The position numbers and the translations under genes were made by a program. Shown here piece after piece: positions 51,189 to 60,137 of a stretch of 64,000 nucleotides of DNA. Origin of the DNA: Gilliamella mensalis (lineage in GTDB: Bacteria; Pseudomonadota; Gammaproteobacteria; Enterobacterales; Orbaceae); the NCBI RefSeq assembly GCF_900103085.1, contig NZ_FMWR01000008.1, positions 1 to 64,000 of the forward strand. The letters are read 5' to 3'. How positions within the stretch are numbered: the first letter of the stretch is position 1; each line of letters begins with the position of its first letter. The notes below the pieces were generated by a model. That model ran no database searches, was not told the DNA's origin, and saw only the letters and a list, made by a program, of their open reading frames with translations.

Positions 51189-52202
51189 ATGAAAAGTATT
51201 GTAATCAAACAACCTAATGAATTGGTAATTGAGGAACGAAAGGTTCCTCAGCCTGCAAATGGGGAAGTAAGAGTAAAAGTAAAATTAGCAGGTATTTGTG
51301 GATCTGACAGTCACATATATCGAGGACATAATCCTTTTGTTAAATATCCAAGAGTTATTGGTCATGAATTTTTTGGTGTGATTGATGAAGTTGGTGAAGG
51401 AGTTGATAGATCTAGAATTGGAGAGCGAGTATCAGTCGATCCTGTTATTAGTTGTGGGCATTGTTATCCTTGTTTAGCTGGTCGTCCTAATGTTTGTACC
51501 TCTCTCACTGTATTGGGGGTTCATCGAGATGGTGGATTTAGTCAGTACGCAGTAGTTCCAAGTAAAAATGCTTATGTTATCCCAGATGAAATTAGTGATG
51601 AGTTTGCAGTGATGATTGAACCATTTACTATCGCAGCAAATGCAGCCAGCCATTTAAAACCAACCGAAAATGATATTGCATTAATTTATGGTGCAGGACC
51701 TATGGGGCTAACTTCAGTACAAGTATTAAAAGGAGTTTATAACGTTAAAGAGGTCATTGTTGTTGATCGAATTGAAGAACGTTTAAATATGGCAAAAATT
51801 AGTGGTGCTGACAGAGTAATAAACAATACCTGTTTATCTTTAAAAGATGAGCTGGATAAGCTCAGTATTAAACCGACGGTTATTATAGATGCAGCCTGTC
51901 ACCCAGCCATATTACAAGAAGCTATTGACGTTGCATCGCCAGCAGCCAGAATCTTGATTATGGGGTTTTCAAGTGATATATGTCAAATAACTCAGCAAAG
52001 TATTACAAGTAAAGAGTTATCTATTTTTTCCTCTCGATTAAATGCTAATAAATTTCCAGTAGTTATTGATTGGCTTAAGAAAAAATTAATCGCTCCACAA
52101 AAATTAATTACTCACCAATTTGATTATATACAAGCCATTCAAGCGATAGAGATCTTTGAAAAAGATCAAAAACAGTGTTGCAAGGTATTACTAACTTTTT
52201 AG
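51189..52202 (+). CDS. rspB: Zinc-type sugar-acid dehydrogenase RspB
   Basis: Medium-chain zinc dehydrogenase of 337 residues. Catalytic-zinc residues appear in GICGSDSHIYRGHNPF (about 36-51) and VIGHEFFG (about 57-64). A structural-zinc set is CGHCYPCLAGRPNVC (about 89-103), and the NAD-binding loop is YGAGPMGLTSVQV (about 168-180). Sequence agrees with E. coli RspB throughout. RspB-type enzymes are reported to oxidise L-gulonate to D-fructuronate; here that is inferred from the cluster. A strong RBS (AGGAGG) lies 5 bases before the ATG. It starts 15 bases after rspA. Confidence 0.92.
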   Translation: MKSIVIKQPNELVIEERKVPQPANGEVRVKVKLAGICGSDSHIYRGHNPFVKYPRVIGHEFFGVIDEVGEGVDRSRIGERVSVDPVISCGHCYPCLAGRPNVCTSLTVLGVHRDGGFSQYAVVPSKNAYVIPDEISDEFAVMIEPFTIAANAASHLKPTENDIALIYGAGPMGLTSVQVLKGVYNVKEVIVVDRIEERLNMAKISGADRVINNTCLSLKDELDKLSIKPTVIIDAACHPAILQEAIDVASPAARILIMGFSSDICQITQQSITSKELSIFSSRLNANKFPVVIDWLKKKLIAPQKLITHQFDYIQAIQAIEIFEKDQKQCCKVLLTF

Positions 52203-52270
52203 TTGGAGATTTTTAAGCTCAATTTTATGAGTGATCCTAATTATATACAAAATTATAAAGAGAGCGAAAT

Positions 52271-53620
52271 ATGAACAGTATAGGAAATGATAAATGTGAA
52301 AGAAATGCTTCAGATTTAGTTAAAGCAGCTGTTTCTGGATGGCTTGGAACAGCATTAGAATTTATGGACTTTCAATTATATTCTTTAGGTGCAGCACTAG
52401 TATTTCGTGAAATATTTTTTCCTGAACAATCGGCAATTATGGCACTAATTTTAGCAATGGGAACCTATGGTGCAGGATACATTGCTCGCATTGTTGGTGC
52501 CTTTATCTTTGGACGAATGGGTGATGCGATTGGTCGAAAAAAAGTTTTATTTATAACAATTACTATGATGGGTATTTGTACAACATTAATCGGTGTATTA
52601 CCGACTTATGCTCAAGTAGGTATTTTGGCTCCTTTAATGCTAGTTATCTTACGGATTGTTCAAGGTTTGGGAGCCGGTGCTGAAATTTCAGGGGCGGGCA
52701 CTATGCTTGCAGAATATGCGCCTAAAGGGAAAAGAGGAATTATTTCTTCTTTAGTTGCAATGGGTACTAACTGTGGAACACTAAGTGCTACTGCAATTTG
52801 GGCTATTATGTTTTTCTTGTTAGATAAAGAACAGCTAATTGCATGGGGATGGAGAATCCCTTTTCTTGCTAGTGCGCTTGTTATGATTTTTGCTATATGG
52901 CTTAGAATGAACTTGAAAGAAAGCCCTGTATTTGATGGCGTCAATAATGTCAATACTCAATCAATGAATAATAGGCTGGTAATCAAACATATTTCATTAG
53001 CTGAAATGATAAAAAGTAAATCATTTTGGCTCGCAACAGGTTTACGCTTTGGTCAGGCAGGAAATTCTGGGCTAATTCAAACTTTTTTAGCTGGCTACTT
53101 AGTGCAAGCTTTATTATTCGAAAAAGGGATACCGACAGATGCATTAATGATTAGTTCGATTGTAGGATTTGTCACAATTCCTTTTTTAGGATGGTTATCT
53201 GATAAAATAGGTCGACGAATCCCATATATTGTTTTGACCGTTTTGGCAATTATTCTTGCTTACCCAATGTTATCGATTGTTGTTGATAAAAATCATTCTG
53301 TAAATACCATAATGTTATGTTTAATTATTATTCATAACATTGCAGTACTAGGGTTATTTGCGCTAGAAAATATTACTATGGCTGAAATGTTTGGTGCTCG
53401 TAATCGCTTTACTCAAATGGCAATATCTAAAGAAGCCGGAGGTCTTATTGCTGTTGGATTTGGTCCTATGTTAGCTGGAATTTTCTGCAATATTGTTAAT
53501 GATTGGTGGCCTATTGTTGCTATGATTATAGTTTATTCTTGTATTGGCTTGATATCTGCGATTTTTATGCCGGAAGTTAAAGATCGTGATTTGTCCGATT
53601 TAAATGATGCCGCATTATAA
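52271..53620 (+). CDS. ydfJ: MFS transporter of the metabolite:H+ symporter family (YdfJ-like)
   Basis: Twelve-helix major facilitator of 449 residues. MHS-family features include FMDFQLYSLGAALVFREIFF near 32-51, the loop 2-3 motif GRMGDAIGRKKVLF near 80-93 and RIVQGLGAGAEISGAGTMLA near 128-147. The central loop has LKESPVF and the second-half signature is GWLSDKIGRRIPY near 312-324. The position between rspB and ydfI matches E. coli ydfJ, which in K-12 is, as I recall, disrupted by the Qin prophage; here it is full length. The substrate is probably a hexonate. Confidence 0.85.
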   Translation: MNSIGNDKCERNASDLVKAAVSGWLGTALEFMDFQLYSLGAALVFREIFFPEQSAIMALILAMGTYGAGYIARIVGAFIFGRMGDAIGRKKVLFITITMMGICTTLIGVLPTYAQVGILAPLMLVILRIVQGLGAGAEISGAGTMLAEYAPKGKRGIISSLVAMGTNCGTLSATAIWAIMFFLLDKEQLIAWGWRIPFLASALVMIFAIWLRMNLKESPVFDGVNNVNTQSMNNRLVIKHISLAEMIKSKSFWLATGLRFGQAGNSGLIQTFLAGYLVQALLFEKGIPTDALMISSIVGFVTIPFLGWLSDKIGRRIPYIVLTVLAIILAYPMLSIVVDKNHSVNTIMLCLIIIHNIAVLGLFALENITMAEMFGARNRFTQMAISKEAGGLIAVGFGPMLAGIFCNIVNDWWPIVAMIIVYSCIGLISAIFMPEVKDRDLSDLNDAAL

Positions 53621-53643
53621 TTTAATGCTTTAAAGGGAAAATA

Positions 53644-55125
53644 ATGAAATTATCAAATCAAACGTTATCACAACTACCTGAAAAGGTAGTTGTACCAAAT
53701 TATGATAGAAATAAGCTTAAAACTAAAATAGTTCATCTTGGTTTTGGTGCTTTTCATCGTGCTCATCAAGCTGTTTTTACTGACATTTTGGCAGCAAAGT
53801 ATGGCAGTGATTGGGGATATTGTGAAGTTAATTTAATCGGCGGTGAAAAACAAATTGAAGATTTAAAGCAGCAAGATTACCTATTTAGTGTGTGTGAAAT
53901 GGCTTATGATAATTGGAACTCGCGAGTTGTAGGGGTCGCCAAAGAGGCATTACATGCTGATATTGATGGTATTGCAAAAATATTAGAAGTTATGACACGC
54001 CCTGAAATCGCTATCATTTCAATAACTGTTACTGAAAAGGGATATTGTTATTTACCGTCAACGGCATCAATTGATCTAAATAATCCGTTGATTAAACACG
54101 ATATTGAAAATGCAGCTAAACCGAAAACTGTTCCGGGTCTGATCGTTGAGGCATTACGTTTACGTAAAGAAAAAGGTTTAAAACCGTTTACGGTAATGTC
54201 TTGTGATAATATGCCAGAAAATGGTCATGTGACACGTAATGTTGTTTTGGCGTTAGCCAAACAACGTGATCAAAGTTTGGCTAGTTGGATAGAGCAAAAC
54301 GTGACATTCCCATCAACGATGGTTGACCGAATTGTACCTGCTGTGACACCTGAAACCATGGAAAAAATCCAAAAACAACTGGGTGGTATTGAAGATCCGG
54401 CGGGCGTTGCCGGTGAGCCATTTAAGCAATGGGTGATTGAAGATAACTTTGTTGCCGGCAGACCCGAGTGGCAAAAAGCTGGTGCTGAACTTGTTAGTGA
54501 TGTCTTGCCTTATGAAGAGATGAAGCTACGCATGTTAAATGGTAGTCACTCGTTTTTGGCTTATTTAGGCTATTTAGCAGGATATTTACATATTGATGAA
54601 TGTATGCAAGATCCTAATTATGTGAAGGCAGCAAAACATTTGATGATAAATGAGCAAGCAACTACATTACGAGTAAAAGGAGTTGATTTACAGGCTTATG
54701 CCGATTCGTTGCTTGATCGTTATCGCAATACAGGGTTAAAACATCGTACTTGGCAAATAGCCATGGATGGCACTTTAAAATTACCTCAACGTATGCTCGA
54801 TTCAGTCCGTTTCCATTTAGCGAATAACACACCTTTTGATTGTTTAGCTCTAGGCATTGCCGCTTGGATGCGGTATGTAAGTGGTACAGATGATGTTGGT
54901 AAGACAATTGAAATAAGTGATCCAATGAGCAGTAAGTTAAAACAATTAGTGATAAATAGCCAAAATAGTGAAAATCGGGTAGAATCGTTTTTGTCATTGT
55001 CACAAGTATTTGGTTATGATTTACCTAATAATCCACGTTTTGTTGAGCAGGTAACTAAAGCTTATTTATCTTTGCGGGATACTGGCGCCAAAAAGTCAGT
55101 TGAGCGATTAGCAAAAAGTTTTTAA
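53644..55125 (+). CDS. ydfI: Mannitol dehydrogenase-family D-mannonate oxidoreductase (YdfI/UxuB-like)
   Basis: Long-chain polyol dehydrogenase of 493 residues related to UxuB, which interconverts D-fructuronate and D-mannonate with NAD(H). Matching parts: KIVHLGFGAFHRAHQAVFTD near 28-47 (nucleotide loop), VMSCDNMPENGHV near 185-197, and FPSTMVDRIVPAVTPETM near 222-239. The catalytic-lysine region EEMKLRMLNGSHSFLAYLGY spans about 296-315. It resembles E. coli YdfI more than UxuB. GGGAAAATA precedes the ATG. With RspA and RspB it would complete L-gulonate to fructuronate to mannonate to 2-keto-3-deoxygluconate. Confidence 0.9.
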   Translation: MKLSNQTLSQLPEKVVVPNYDRNKLKTKIVHLGFGAFHRAHQAVFTDILAAKYGSDWGYCEVNLIGGEKQIEDLKQQDYLFSVCEMAYDNWNSRVVGVAKEALHADIDGIAKILEVMTRPEIAIISITVTEKGYCYLPSTASIDLNNPLIKHDIENAAKPKTVPGLIVEALRLRKEKGLKPFTVMSCDNMPENGHVTRNVVLALAKQRDQSLASWIEQNVTFPSTMVDRIVPAVTPETMEKIQKQLGGIEDPAGVAGEPFKQWVIEDNFVAGRPEWQKAGAELVSDVLPYEEMKLRMLNGSHSFLAYLGYLAGYLHIDECMQDPNYVKAAKHLMINEQATTLRVKGVDLQAYADSLLDRYRNTGLKHRTWQIAMDGTLKLPQRMLDSVRFHLANNTPFDCLALGIAAWMRYVSGTDDVGKTIEISDPMSSKLKQLVINSQNSENRVESFLSLSQVFGYDLPNNPRFVEQVTKAYLSLRDTGAKKSVERLAKSF

Positions 55126-55172
55126 AGTATTTCTAAAGCATTACTAACACAACTAACATAATTAATATAAAC

Positions 55173-55200
55173 AAAGTGTAATTGCTAGCAATTACACTTT
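55173..55200 (+). terminator. Terminator after ydfI
   Basis: A perfect 28-base palindrome (arms AAAGTGTAATTGCT and AGCAATTACACTTT) forms a 12-bp stem with a 4-base loop and ends in a T-run (CTTTTC). It lies 48 bases after the ydfI stop, closing the rspA-ydfI unit before rspR. Confidence 0.82.
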
Positions 55201-55326
55201 TCATTTGAACTTAAGTTTAGTGTAAATAGCCTTTTTATAATTATGGTGATTTATCAAAAAAACTTTTCTTATATTTAAAAATCCCCTACTATTCTTCATA
55301 ATTTAATTTTTTACATAAGATGATAT

Positions 55327-56010
55327 ATGTTTAAATCTGTCGCCTTAAATATTTCAGCACCGGTTAATCAACAAATTTATCGTACTTTAAGAAAGGCAAT
55401 TATTACTTGTCAGGTATTGCCAGGTGTTTTACTTTCAGAAAAAGAGATTTCTAACCAATTTAATGTTTCAAGACAACCTGTCAGAGAAGCATTTATTAAG
55501 TTAGCCGAGGCTGGGCTTGTCCAAATTCTTCCGCAACGAGGAACGTTTGTTACAAAAATATCGATTAAAAAAGTTATTGATGGTCAATTTATCCGAGATG
55601 CTGTTGAGTGTGCAATTATCAAACAAGCAGCACTAAAAATTAGTAAGGCAGATATTTTATTGCTGCAAAAAAATATTAATGAACAAAAACAAGCTAATAA
55701 ACATAAGAATACTCATTATTTTCTTGAAAAAGATGATGAATTCCATCAAATTTTAATGAATGTGAGTGATTGCCAAATGGCTTGGGAAAGTGTCGAGAAT
55801 ATTAAAGCAATGATGGATAGAGTAAGATTTCTTTCATTAGAACAGATTTCTCCGCCAGAGGATCTTGTTAAACAACACGAAAAAATTCTGATAGCTTTAA
55901 AAAATCATGATTCCGAGCTTGCTGCTATAGCTCAACATGAACATTTATCAACTATTTTAGAGACAATAAAAATAGTGTCTAAGCAGAAAAATGAATGGTT
56001 TGTGGATTAA
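55327..56010 (+). CDS. rspR: GntR/FadR-family transcriptional regulator RspR
   Basis: Cytoplasmic regulator of 227 residues. The N-terminal winged helix (about 8-75) has PVNQQIYRTLRKAI, LSEKEISNQFNVSRQPVREA and FIKLAEAGLVQILPQRGTFV. The C-terminal FCD ligand domain (about 80-215) includes FIRDAVECAII and DDEFHQILMNVSDCQMAWE. It closely resembles E. coli RspR (YdfH) in the same neighbourhood, so it probably represses the rsp cluster and responds to a sugar acid. It is separated from ydfI by a terminator, so it likely has its own promoter. Confidence 0.9.
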   Translation: MFKSVALNISAPVNQQIYRTLRKAIITCQVLPGVLLSEKEISNQFNVSRQPVREAFIKLAEAGLVQILPQRGTFVTKISIKKVIDGQFIRDAVECAIIKQAALKISKADILLLQKNINEQKQANKHKNTHYFLEKDDEFHQILMNVSDCQMAWESVENIKAMMDRVRFLSLEQISPPEDLVKQHEKILIALKNHDSELAAIAQHEHLSTILETIKIVSKQKNEWFVD

Positions 56011-56049
56011 TATTTATTAAATATCCTAGATGATTTTTTATGTTGTGAA

Positions 56050-56232
56050 TCATTTTACATTATAAATACTACCATTATAATAGACTTTCACCCCATTGAA
56101 TTCATCAACGACCTTACCAATTTTGGAATTATCAATTTCAACATTGGCAAAAGCACACGAATAAAATGTATAGTAGCTTAATACTGATAATAGCCAAAAT
56201 AAGAATAGGCTTTTTTTATAGCTCAATAGCAT
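56050..56232 (-). pseudogene. 5' remnant of a secreted protein gene, possibly a CHAP-domain amidase
   Basis: A 60-residue frame begins with a clear signal peptide (MLLSYKKSLFLFWLLSVLSY, ending CAFA), followed by NVEIDNSKIGKVVDEFNGVK and VYYNGSIYNVK before a TGA. The mature part resembles, from memory, the opening of secreted CHAP-domain amidases, which continue for more than 100 residues after this point. The rest is missing here and the frame runs into the end of rspR. GGA lies upstream of the ATG. I read it as a truncated gene; a genuine tiny secreted protein is the alternative. Confidence 0.45.
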
Positions 56233-56498
56233 TTTTTATTTCCATTGTTTTTATAATCTATTATTAATTTTAATCGTTATTTTATTAAAACAATAAAATA
56301 AATCTAATCTAATAATAACAACTGCATAGTAATATTATTACGGTATCTTATATTAAACTTACTCGTACGGTATTTATAAGTACAATAGCATCTATCTTTT
56401 GTATAAGTTAGTGACTGATGAAAGATTATTCTCTGCTTATAATCTGAATTATCATTATGTTATCTATGTTTGAGTTAATAATAACGGGGAATTGCAGG
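56233..56498. other. AT-rich intergenic region before acyP
   Basis: About 270 bases without a gene, continuous with the decayed frame at 56050-56232. It contains a 10-bp all-A/T inverted repeat (56277-56286 with 56292-56301) and presumably the acyP promoter. Nothing else can be supported. Confidence 0.5.
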
Positions 56499-56774
56499 AT
56501 GAAGAAAGTTAAAATAAATGTGAAAGGGCGAGTGCAAGGCGTTGGATTTCGTTTTTTTACATATCAGCAAGCCCAAAAGCTAGGATTAGTTGGCTATGTT
56601 CGTAATTTAGATAATGGCGATGTTGAAATTATTGCTCAAGGTGACCATTTACAAATAGCTAAATTAACAAAATGGATTGAAAATGGTGGTCCTGCTTCGT
56701 CGCATATTTCACATATAAATATTTGTGAGTTATTGCCACAAGACGATTTAACTTCTTTTAATGTTCGATATTAA
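56499..56774 (+). CDS. acyP: Acylphosphatase
   Basis: Small enzyme hydrolysing acyl phosphates. The 91-residue product has the P-loop-like signature GRVQGVGFRFFTYQQAQKLG, with the catalytic arginine at about residue 18. GYVRNLDNGDVEIIAQG follows, with the catalytic asparagine at about 36. I start at MKKVKINVKG (56499; GGGGAA upstream) rather than at 56457, whose extra residues match nothing. E. coli YccX is of the same size. Confidence 0.92.
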   Translation: MKKVKINVKGRVQGVGFRFFTYQQAQKLGLVGYVRNLDNGDVEIIAQGDHLQIAKLTKWIENGGPASSHISHINICELLPQDDLTSFNVRY

Positions 56775-56855
56775 TTTAACGAAAAATAAAGTAAAATAAT
56801 TAAAATTTTGGATATTCGGAATAATAATTTCTAATTAATGTGAATAACGTATGTT

Positions 56856-57419
56856 ATGAATAAAAAAAATCTAATCTGTTTTTTACTGCTCATTATTGTT
56901 ATTGGTGTTTATTACAATTATCAAAAAGGAGATGGGGCAGCAAGCCAATCTACCCAAAATATATCAGATAAACCGATTTATCAAAGTGATGAAATGTTGA
57001 CAGATATTTACGACTTATCAGGGGAACTTGTGTATAAAATTGAGTCGAGTAATGTTAGGCATTATGATGATTCAGATAATACTGAATTTGATTCGCCTAA
57101 TTTTACCATTTATGATCAACAGCATGTAGCTACATGGCATATTAAAGCAAAAAAAGCGACGCTAACGAGTAATAAACTTTTGTACCTTTATCATGATGTA
57201 CAATTAGATAATTTGACACAAGAAGCTCAATTAAAACAAGTTAAAACAGATAATGCAGTGGTAGATTTAACCTCACAGCTAGTTACATCGGAAGATCCTG
57301 TCATCATTAATGGGGTGGGGTTTTATTCAACCGGTATTGGTTTAGCTGGGGATTTGCGTGCCAAAACGGCTAACATACTTGAAAATGTAAAAACATATTA
57401 TAACACTGAGGCAAAATAA
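56856..57419 (+). CDS. lptC: LPS export ABC transporter periplasmic protein LptC
   Basis: Bitopic inner-membrane component that receives LPS from LptB2FG and passes it to LptA. The 187-residue protein has one N-terminal membrane segment (about 4-21, LICFLLLIIVIGVYYNY). The beta-jellyroll follows, with MLTDIYDLSGELVYKIESSN, ATWHIKAKKATLTSNKLLYL and the conserved LTSQLVTSEDPVIINGVGF. The usual upstream partners kdsD and kdsC are absent; acyP precedes it. lptA follows 3 bases later. Confidence 0.92.
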   Translation: MNKKNLICFLLLIIVIGVYYNYQKGDGAASQSTQNISDKPIYQSDEMLTDIYDLSGELVYKIESSNVRHYDDSDNTEFDSPNFTIYDQQHVATWHIKAKKATLTSNKLLYLYHDVQLDNLTQEAQLKQVKTDNAVVDLTSQLVTSEDPVIINGVGFYSTGIGLAGDLRAKTANILENVKTYYNTEAK

Positions 57420-57422
57420 AAC

Positions 57423-57965
57423 ATGAGTTCGCTAAAACAAGTTATTTGTTCATTCATTTTATTGCTACCTATTTCTTTAAGTAGTTTTGCAAATGAGCCG
57501 ACTACGCAATCAGAAAATTCCAAGCTATTTGCCGATAATAAACCCATTGCAATTGATGCTGATAATCAACAAATTGATATTGAAAATAATACTATTACGT
57601 TTATTGGCAATGTGGTCATTGTTCAAGAAGGATTAACCATAAAAGCGGATAAAGTGGTTATCACTGAAATGCAAGATACAGAAAAACAAAAAATTACAGC
57701 TTATGGTAATCCAGTGAATTACAAGCAAATTTTGCCGAAAAACAATAAAGTTGTCACAGGGCACTCATCACAAGTGATTTACGAAGTAAAACAAAATAAT
57801 GTTGTGTTACAAGGGAATGCAGAGCTATTTCAACAAGACAATCATATTGTGAGTGAAATGATTATTTATGATGTCAAAAAGCAGCAAATATTTGCGCAGC
57901 CAGGTAAGAATAGGCGAGTTAAAAGCACGATCATCCCAAACCAAGTTAAAGAGATGAGCAAATAA
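57423..57965 (+). CDS. lptA: LPS transport periplasmic protein LptA
   Basis: Soluble periplasmic bridge protein that carries LPS between the membranes. A signal peptide (about 1-24, ending LSSFA) precedes a 156-residue OstA domain. Typical strands are [50 protein letters not shown] and [20 protein letters not shown]. Length is 180, close to E. coli (185). It sits directly before lptB with one spacer base. Confidence 0.94.
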   Translation: MSSLKQVICSFILLLPISLSSFANEPTTQSENSKLFADNKPIAIDADNQQIDIENNTITFIGNVVIVQEGLTIKADKVVITEMQDTEKQKITAYGNPVNYKQILPKNNKVVTGHSSQVIYEVKQNNVVLQGNAELFQQDNHIVSEMIIYDVKKQQIFAQPGKNRRVKSTIIPNQVKEMSK

Positions 57966-57966
57966 A

Positions 57967-58692
57967 ATGTCAATTTTAAAAGCGGAAAATCTAGCTAAAG
58001 TATACAAAAAACGCCGTGTAGTTGAAGATGTGAGTTTAACTGTTAATTCAGGCGAAATCGTTGGATTATTGGGACCTAATGGTGCAGGTAAAACTACTAC
58101 TTTTTATATGGTGGTTGGTATTGTGACTTTAAATGCGGGTAAAATTTACCTTGATGATCATGATATCAGCATTTTACCTTTACACGAGCGAGCACAAAAA
58201 GGCATCGGCTACTTACCGCAAGAACCCTCTATTTTCAGGAAATTGTCTGTAATTGATAACATTATGGCAATTTTAGAAACGCGCAAAGATATTGATAAAA
58301 ATGAAAAAATTGACCGAGCTGAAGAATTACTTGAAGAGTTCCATATTACGCATATTCGTGACAGTATAGGGCAATCTTTATCAGGTGGTGAAAGACGTCG
58401 AGTTGAAATTGCTCGCGCATTAGCCGCTAATCCTAAATTTATTTTACTTGATGAACCTTTTGCGGGCGTTGATCCGATTTCAGTGATAGATATCAAAAGC
58501 ATTATTAAACATCTACGTGATCGAGGACTAGGTGTATTAATCACTGATCATAATGTACGTGAAACGTTAGATGTTTGTGAGCGAGCTTATATTGTTAATA
58601 AAGGTCATTTAATAGCTGAAGGTACGCCGGCGAGTATTTTAAATAACGAAGATGTAAAACGTGTCTACTTAGGAAATGAATTTAGACTATGA
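57967..58692 (+). CDS. lptB: LPS export ABC transporter ATP-binding protein LptB
   Basis: Cytoplasmic ATPase of LptB2FGC. The 241 residues include Walker [11 protein letters not shown] near 37-46, Q-loop [17 protein letters not shown] near 80-96, signature [16 protein letters not shown] near 140-155, Walker [11 protein letters not shown] near 160-169 and H-loop LITDHNV near 193-199. Length equals E. coli. It overlaps rpoN by up to 4 bases. Confidence 0.96.
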   Translation: MSILKAENLAKVYKKRRVVEDVSLTVNSGEIVGLLGPNGAGKTTTFYMVVGIVTLNAGKIYLDDHDISILPLHERAQKGIGYLPQEPSIFRKLSVIDNIMAILETRKDIDKNEKIDRAEELLEEFHITHIRDSIGQSLSGGERRRVEIARALAANPKFILLDEPFAGVDPISVIDIKSIIKHLRDRGLGVLITDHNVRETLDVCERAYIVNKGHLIAEGTPASILNNEDVKRVYLGNEFRL

Positions 58693-60107
58693 TGAAACCA
58701 AGTTTACAACTGAAAGTCTCGCAACAGCTTTCGCTGACACCACAATTACAATTGGCGATTCGATTGCTACAGTTGTCAACTTTAGAGCTTCAACAAGAGA
58801 TTCAAACTGAACTGGAAAATAATCCATTGCTTGAAATTGCCGAACAATATCACGAAATTAATGTTGAACAAAACGTTCAAGATGAAAATATCGATACCCG
58901 CGAAGCCTTAGATAGCCGAGAAATACCTGAAAATATCCCATTAGATGCCTCATTAGATGATATCTATACCGCAGGAACCCCCTCTGGTACTCATTCTGAT
59001 TATTGTAATGATGAATTGCCTATCTATCAAGGTGAAACTCACGAAACGTTACATGATTATTTAAGATGGCAACTTGAGTTAACGCCTTTTAGTGATACCG
59101 ACCGAGCGATAGCGGTGTCGATTATTGAAGCGATTGATGAGCGGGGGTATCTAACGGTTTCTATCGATGAAATTTTGGAAGAGCAGGGTAATGACGAAAT
59201 TGAACTGAACGAAGTTGAAACTGTTTTAAAGCGTATTTGGCATTTTGATCCAATTGGCGTTGGTGCCAGATCGTTACAGGAGTGTTTGTCTATCCAAATT
59301 CAACATTTAACCTATCCACTACTAGTTAAACCAATTATTGATAACTACTTAGATTTATTAGCGAATCGAGATTATAGAACTTTAAAAAAAGTATTAAATG
59401 CTAGCGATGAGCAGTTAAAAAAAGCAGTCAATTTTATTCAACATCTACAGCCATACCCAGGTGATTCAGTCAATACTACACCGCCAGATTACGTGATCCC
59501 AGATGTTTTAGTAAAAAAAGTGAATGGAAACTGGATGGTCGATTTGAATAATGACACTATGCCACGCTTACGCATTAATCAGCAATATGCTGCAATGGAA
59601 AAGATAGCAAATGAAAGTGATAGCCAGTATATCCGATCACATATGCAAAATGCGAATTGGTTTATTAAAAGTATTGAAAATCGTAATGAAACATTACTTA
59701 AAGTAAGTCAATTTATTGTTGAACATCAGCAAGCATTTTTTGAACACGGCACTGAATACATGAAACCAATGATTTTGTCTGATGTTGCAATAGCAATAGA
59801 CATGCACGAATCAACGATTTCCCGTGTGACAACACAGAAATATTTACAATGCCCTACAGGAATATTTGAGTTAAAATTCTTTTTTTCTAGCCATGTAAAC
59901 ACAGAATCAGGTGGCGAAGCCTCATCAACGGCTATTCGTGCTTTAATTAAAAAATATATATTGGCAGAAGATCGCAAAAAACCATTAAGTGATAGTAAAT
60001 TGGCCGCAATACTTGAAGAGCAAGGTATAATTATTGCCCGTCGAACCGTAGCAAAGTACCGTGAAGCCTTATCAATTCCACCATCAAGTCAACGAAAACA
60101 GCTTTAA
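58689..60107 (+). CDS. rpoN: RNA polymerase sigma-54 factor RpoN
   Basis: Alternative sigma factor that depends on enhancer-binding activators. Region I (about 1-50) is glutamine- and leucine-rich ([20 protein letters not shown]); an acidic region II covers about 60-120. The core-binding domain precedes the helix-turn-helix ([20 protein letters not shown]). The C-terminal RpoN box [12 protein letters not shown] contacts the -24 element. Two ATGs (58689 and 58692) are possible; the second aligns best with E. coli. The usual followers hpf and ptsN are missing; the gene ends at a hairpin. Confidence 0.95.
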   Translation: MMKPSLQLKVSQQLSLTPQLQLAIRLLQLSTLELQQEIQTELENNPLLEIAEQYHEINVEQNVQDENIDTREALDSREIPENIPLDASLDDIYTAGTPSGTHSDYCNDELPIYQGETHETLHDYLRWQLELTPFSDTDRAIAVSIIEAIDERGYLTVSIDEILEEQGNDEIELNEVETVLKRIWHFDPIGVGARSLQECLSIQIQHLTYPLLVKPIIDNYLDLLANRDYRTLKKVLNASDEQLKKAVNFIQHLQPYPGDSVNTTPPDYVIPDVLVKKVNGNWMVDLNNDTMPRLRINQQYAAMEKIANESDSQYIRSHMQNANWFIKSIENRNETLLKVSQFIVEHQQAFFEHGTEYMKPMILSDVAIAIDMHESTISRVTTQKYLQCPTGIFELKFFFSSHVNTESGGEASSTAIRALIKKYILAEDRKKPLSDSKLAAILEEQGIIIARRTVAKYREALSIPPSSQRKQL

Positions 60108-60120
60108 AGGTAAAGCTGTT
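60097..60120. terminator. Hairpin at the end of rpoN
   Basis: A 10-bp stem (60097-60106 with 60111-60120; AACAGCTTTA and TAAAGCTGTT) with loop AAGG overlaps the rpoN stop codon. It lies between the convergent rpoN and yafE genes. The T-run is better on the minus strand (TTTTCG), so it may mainly serve yafE while also acting on rpoN. Confidence 0.6.
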
Positions 60121-60137
60121 TATAAAAACTGATTATT

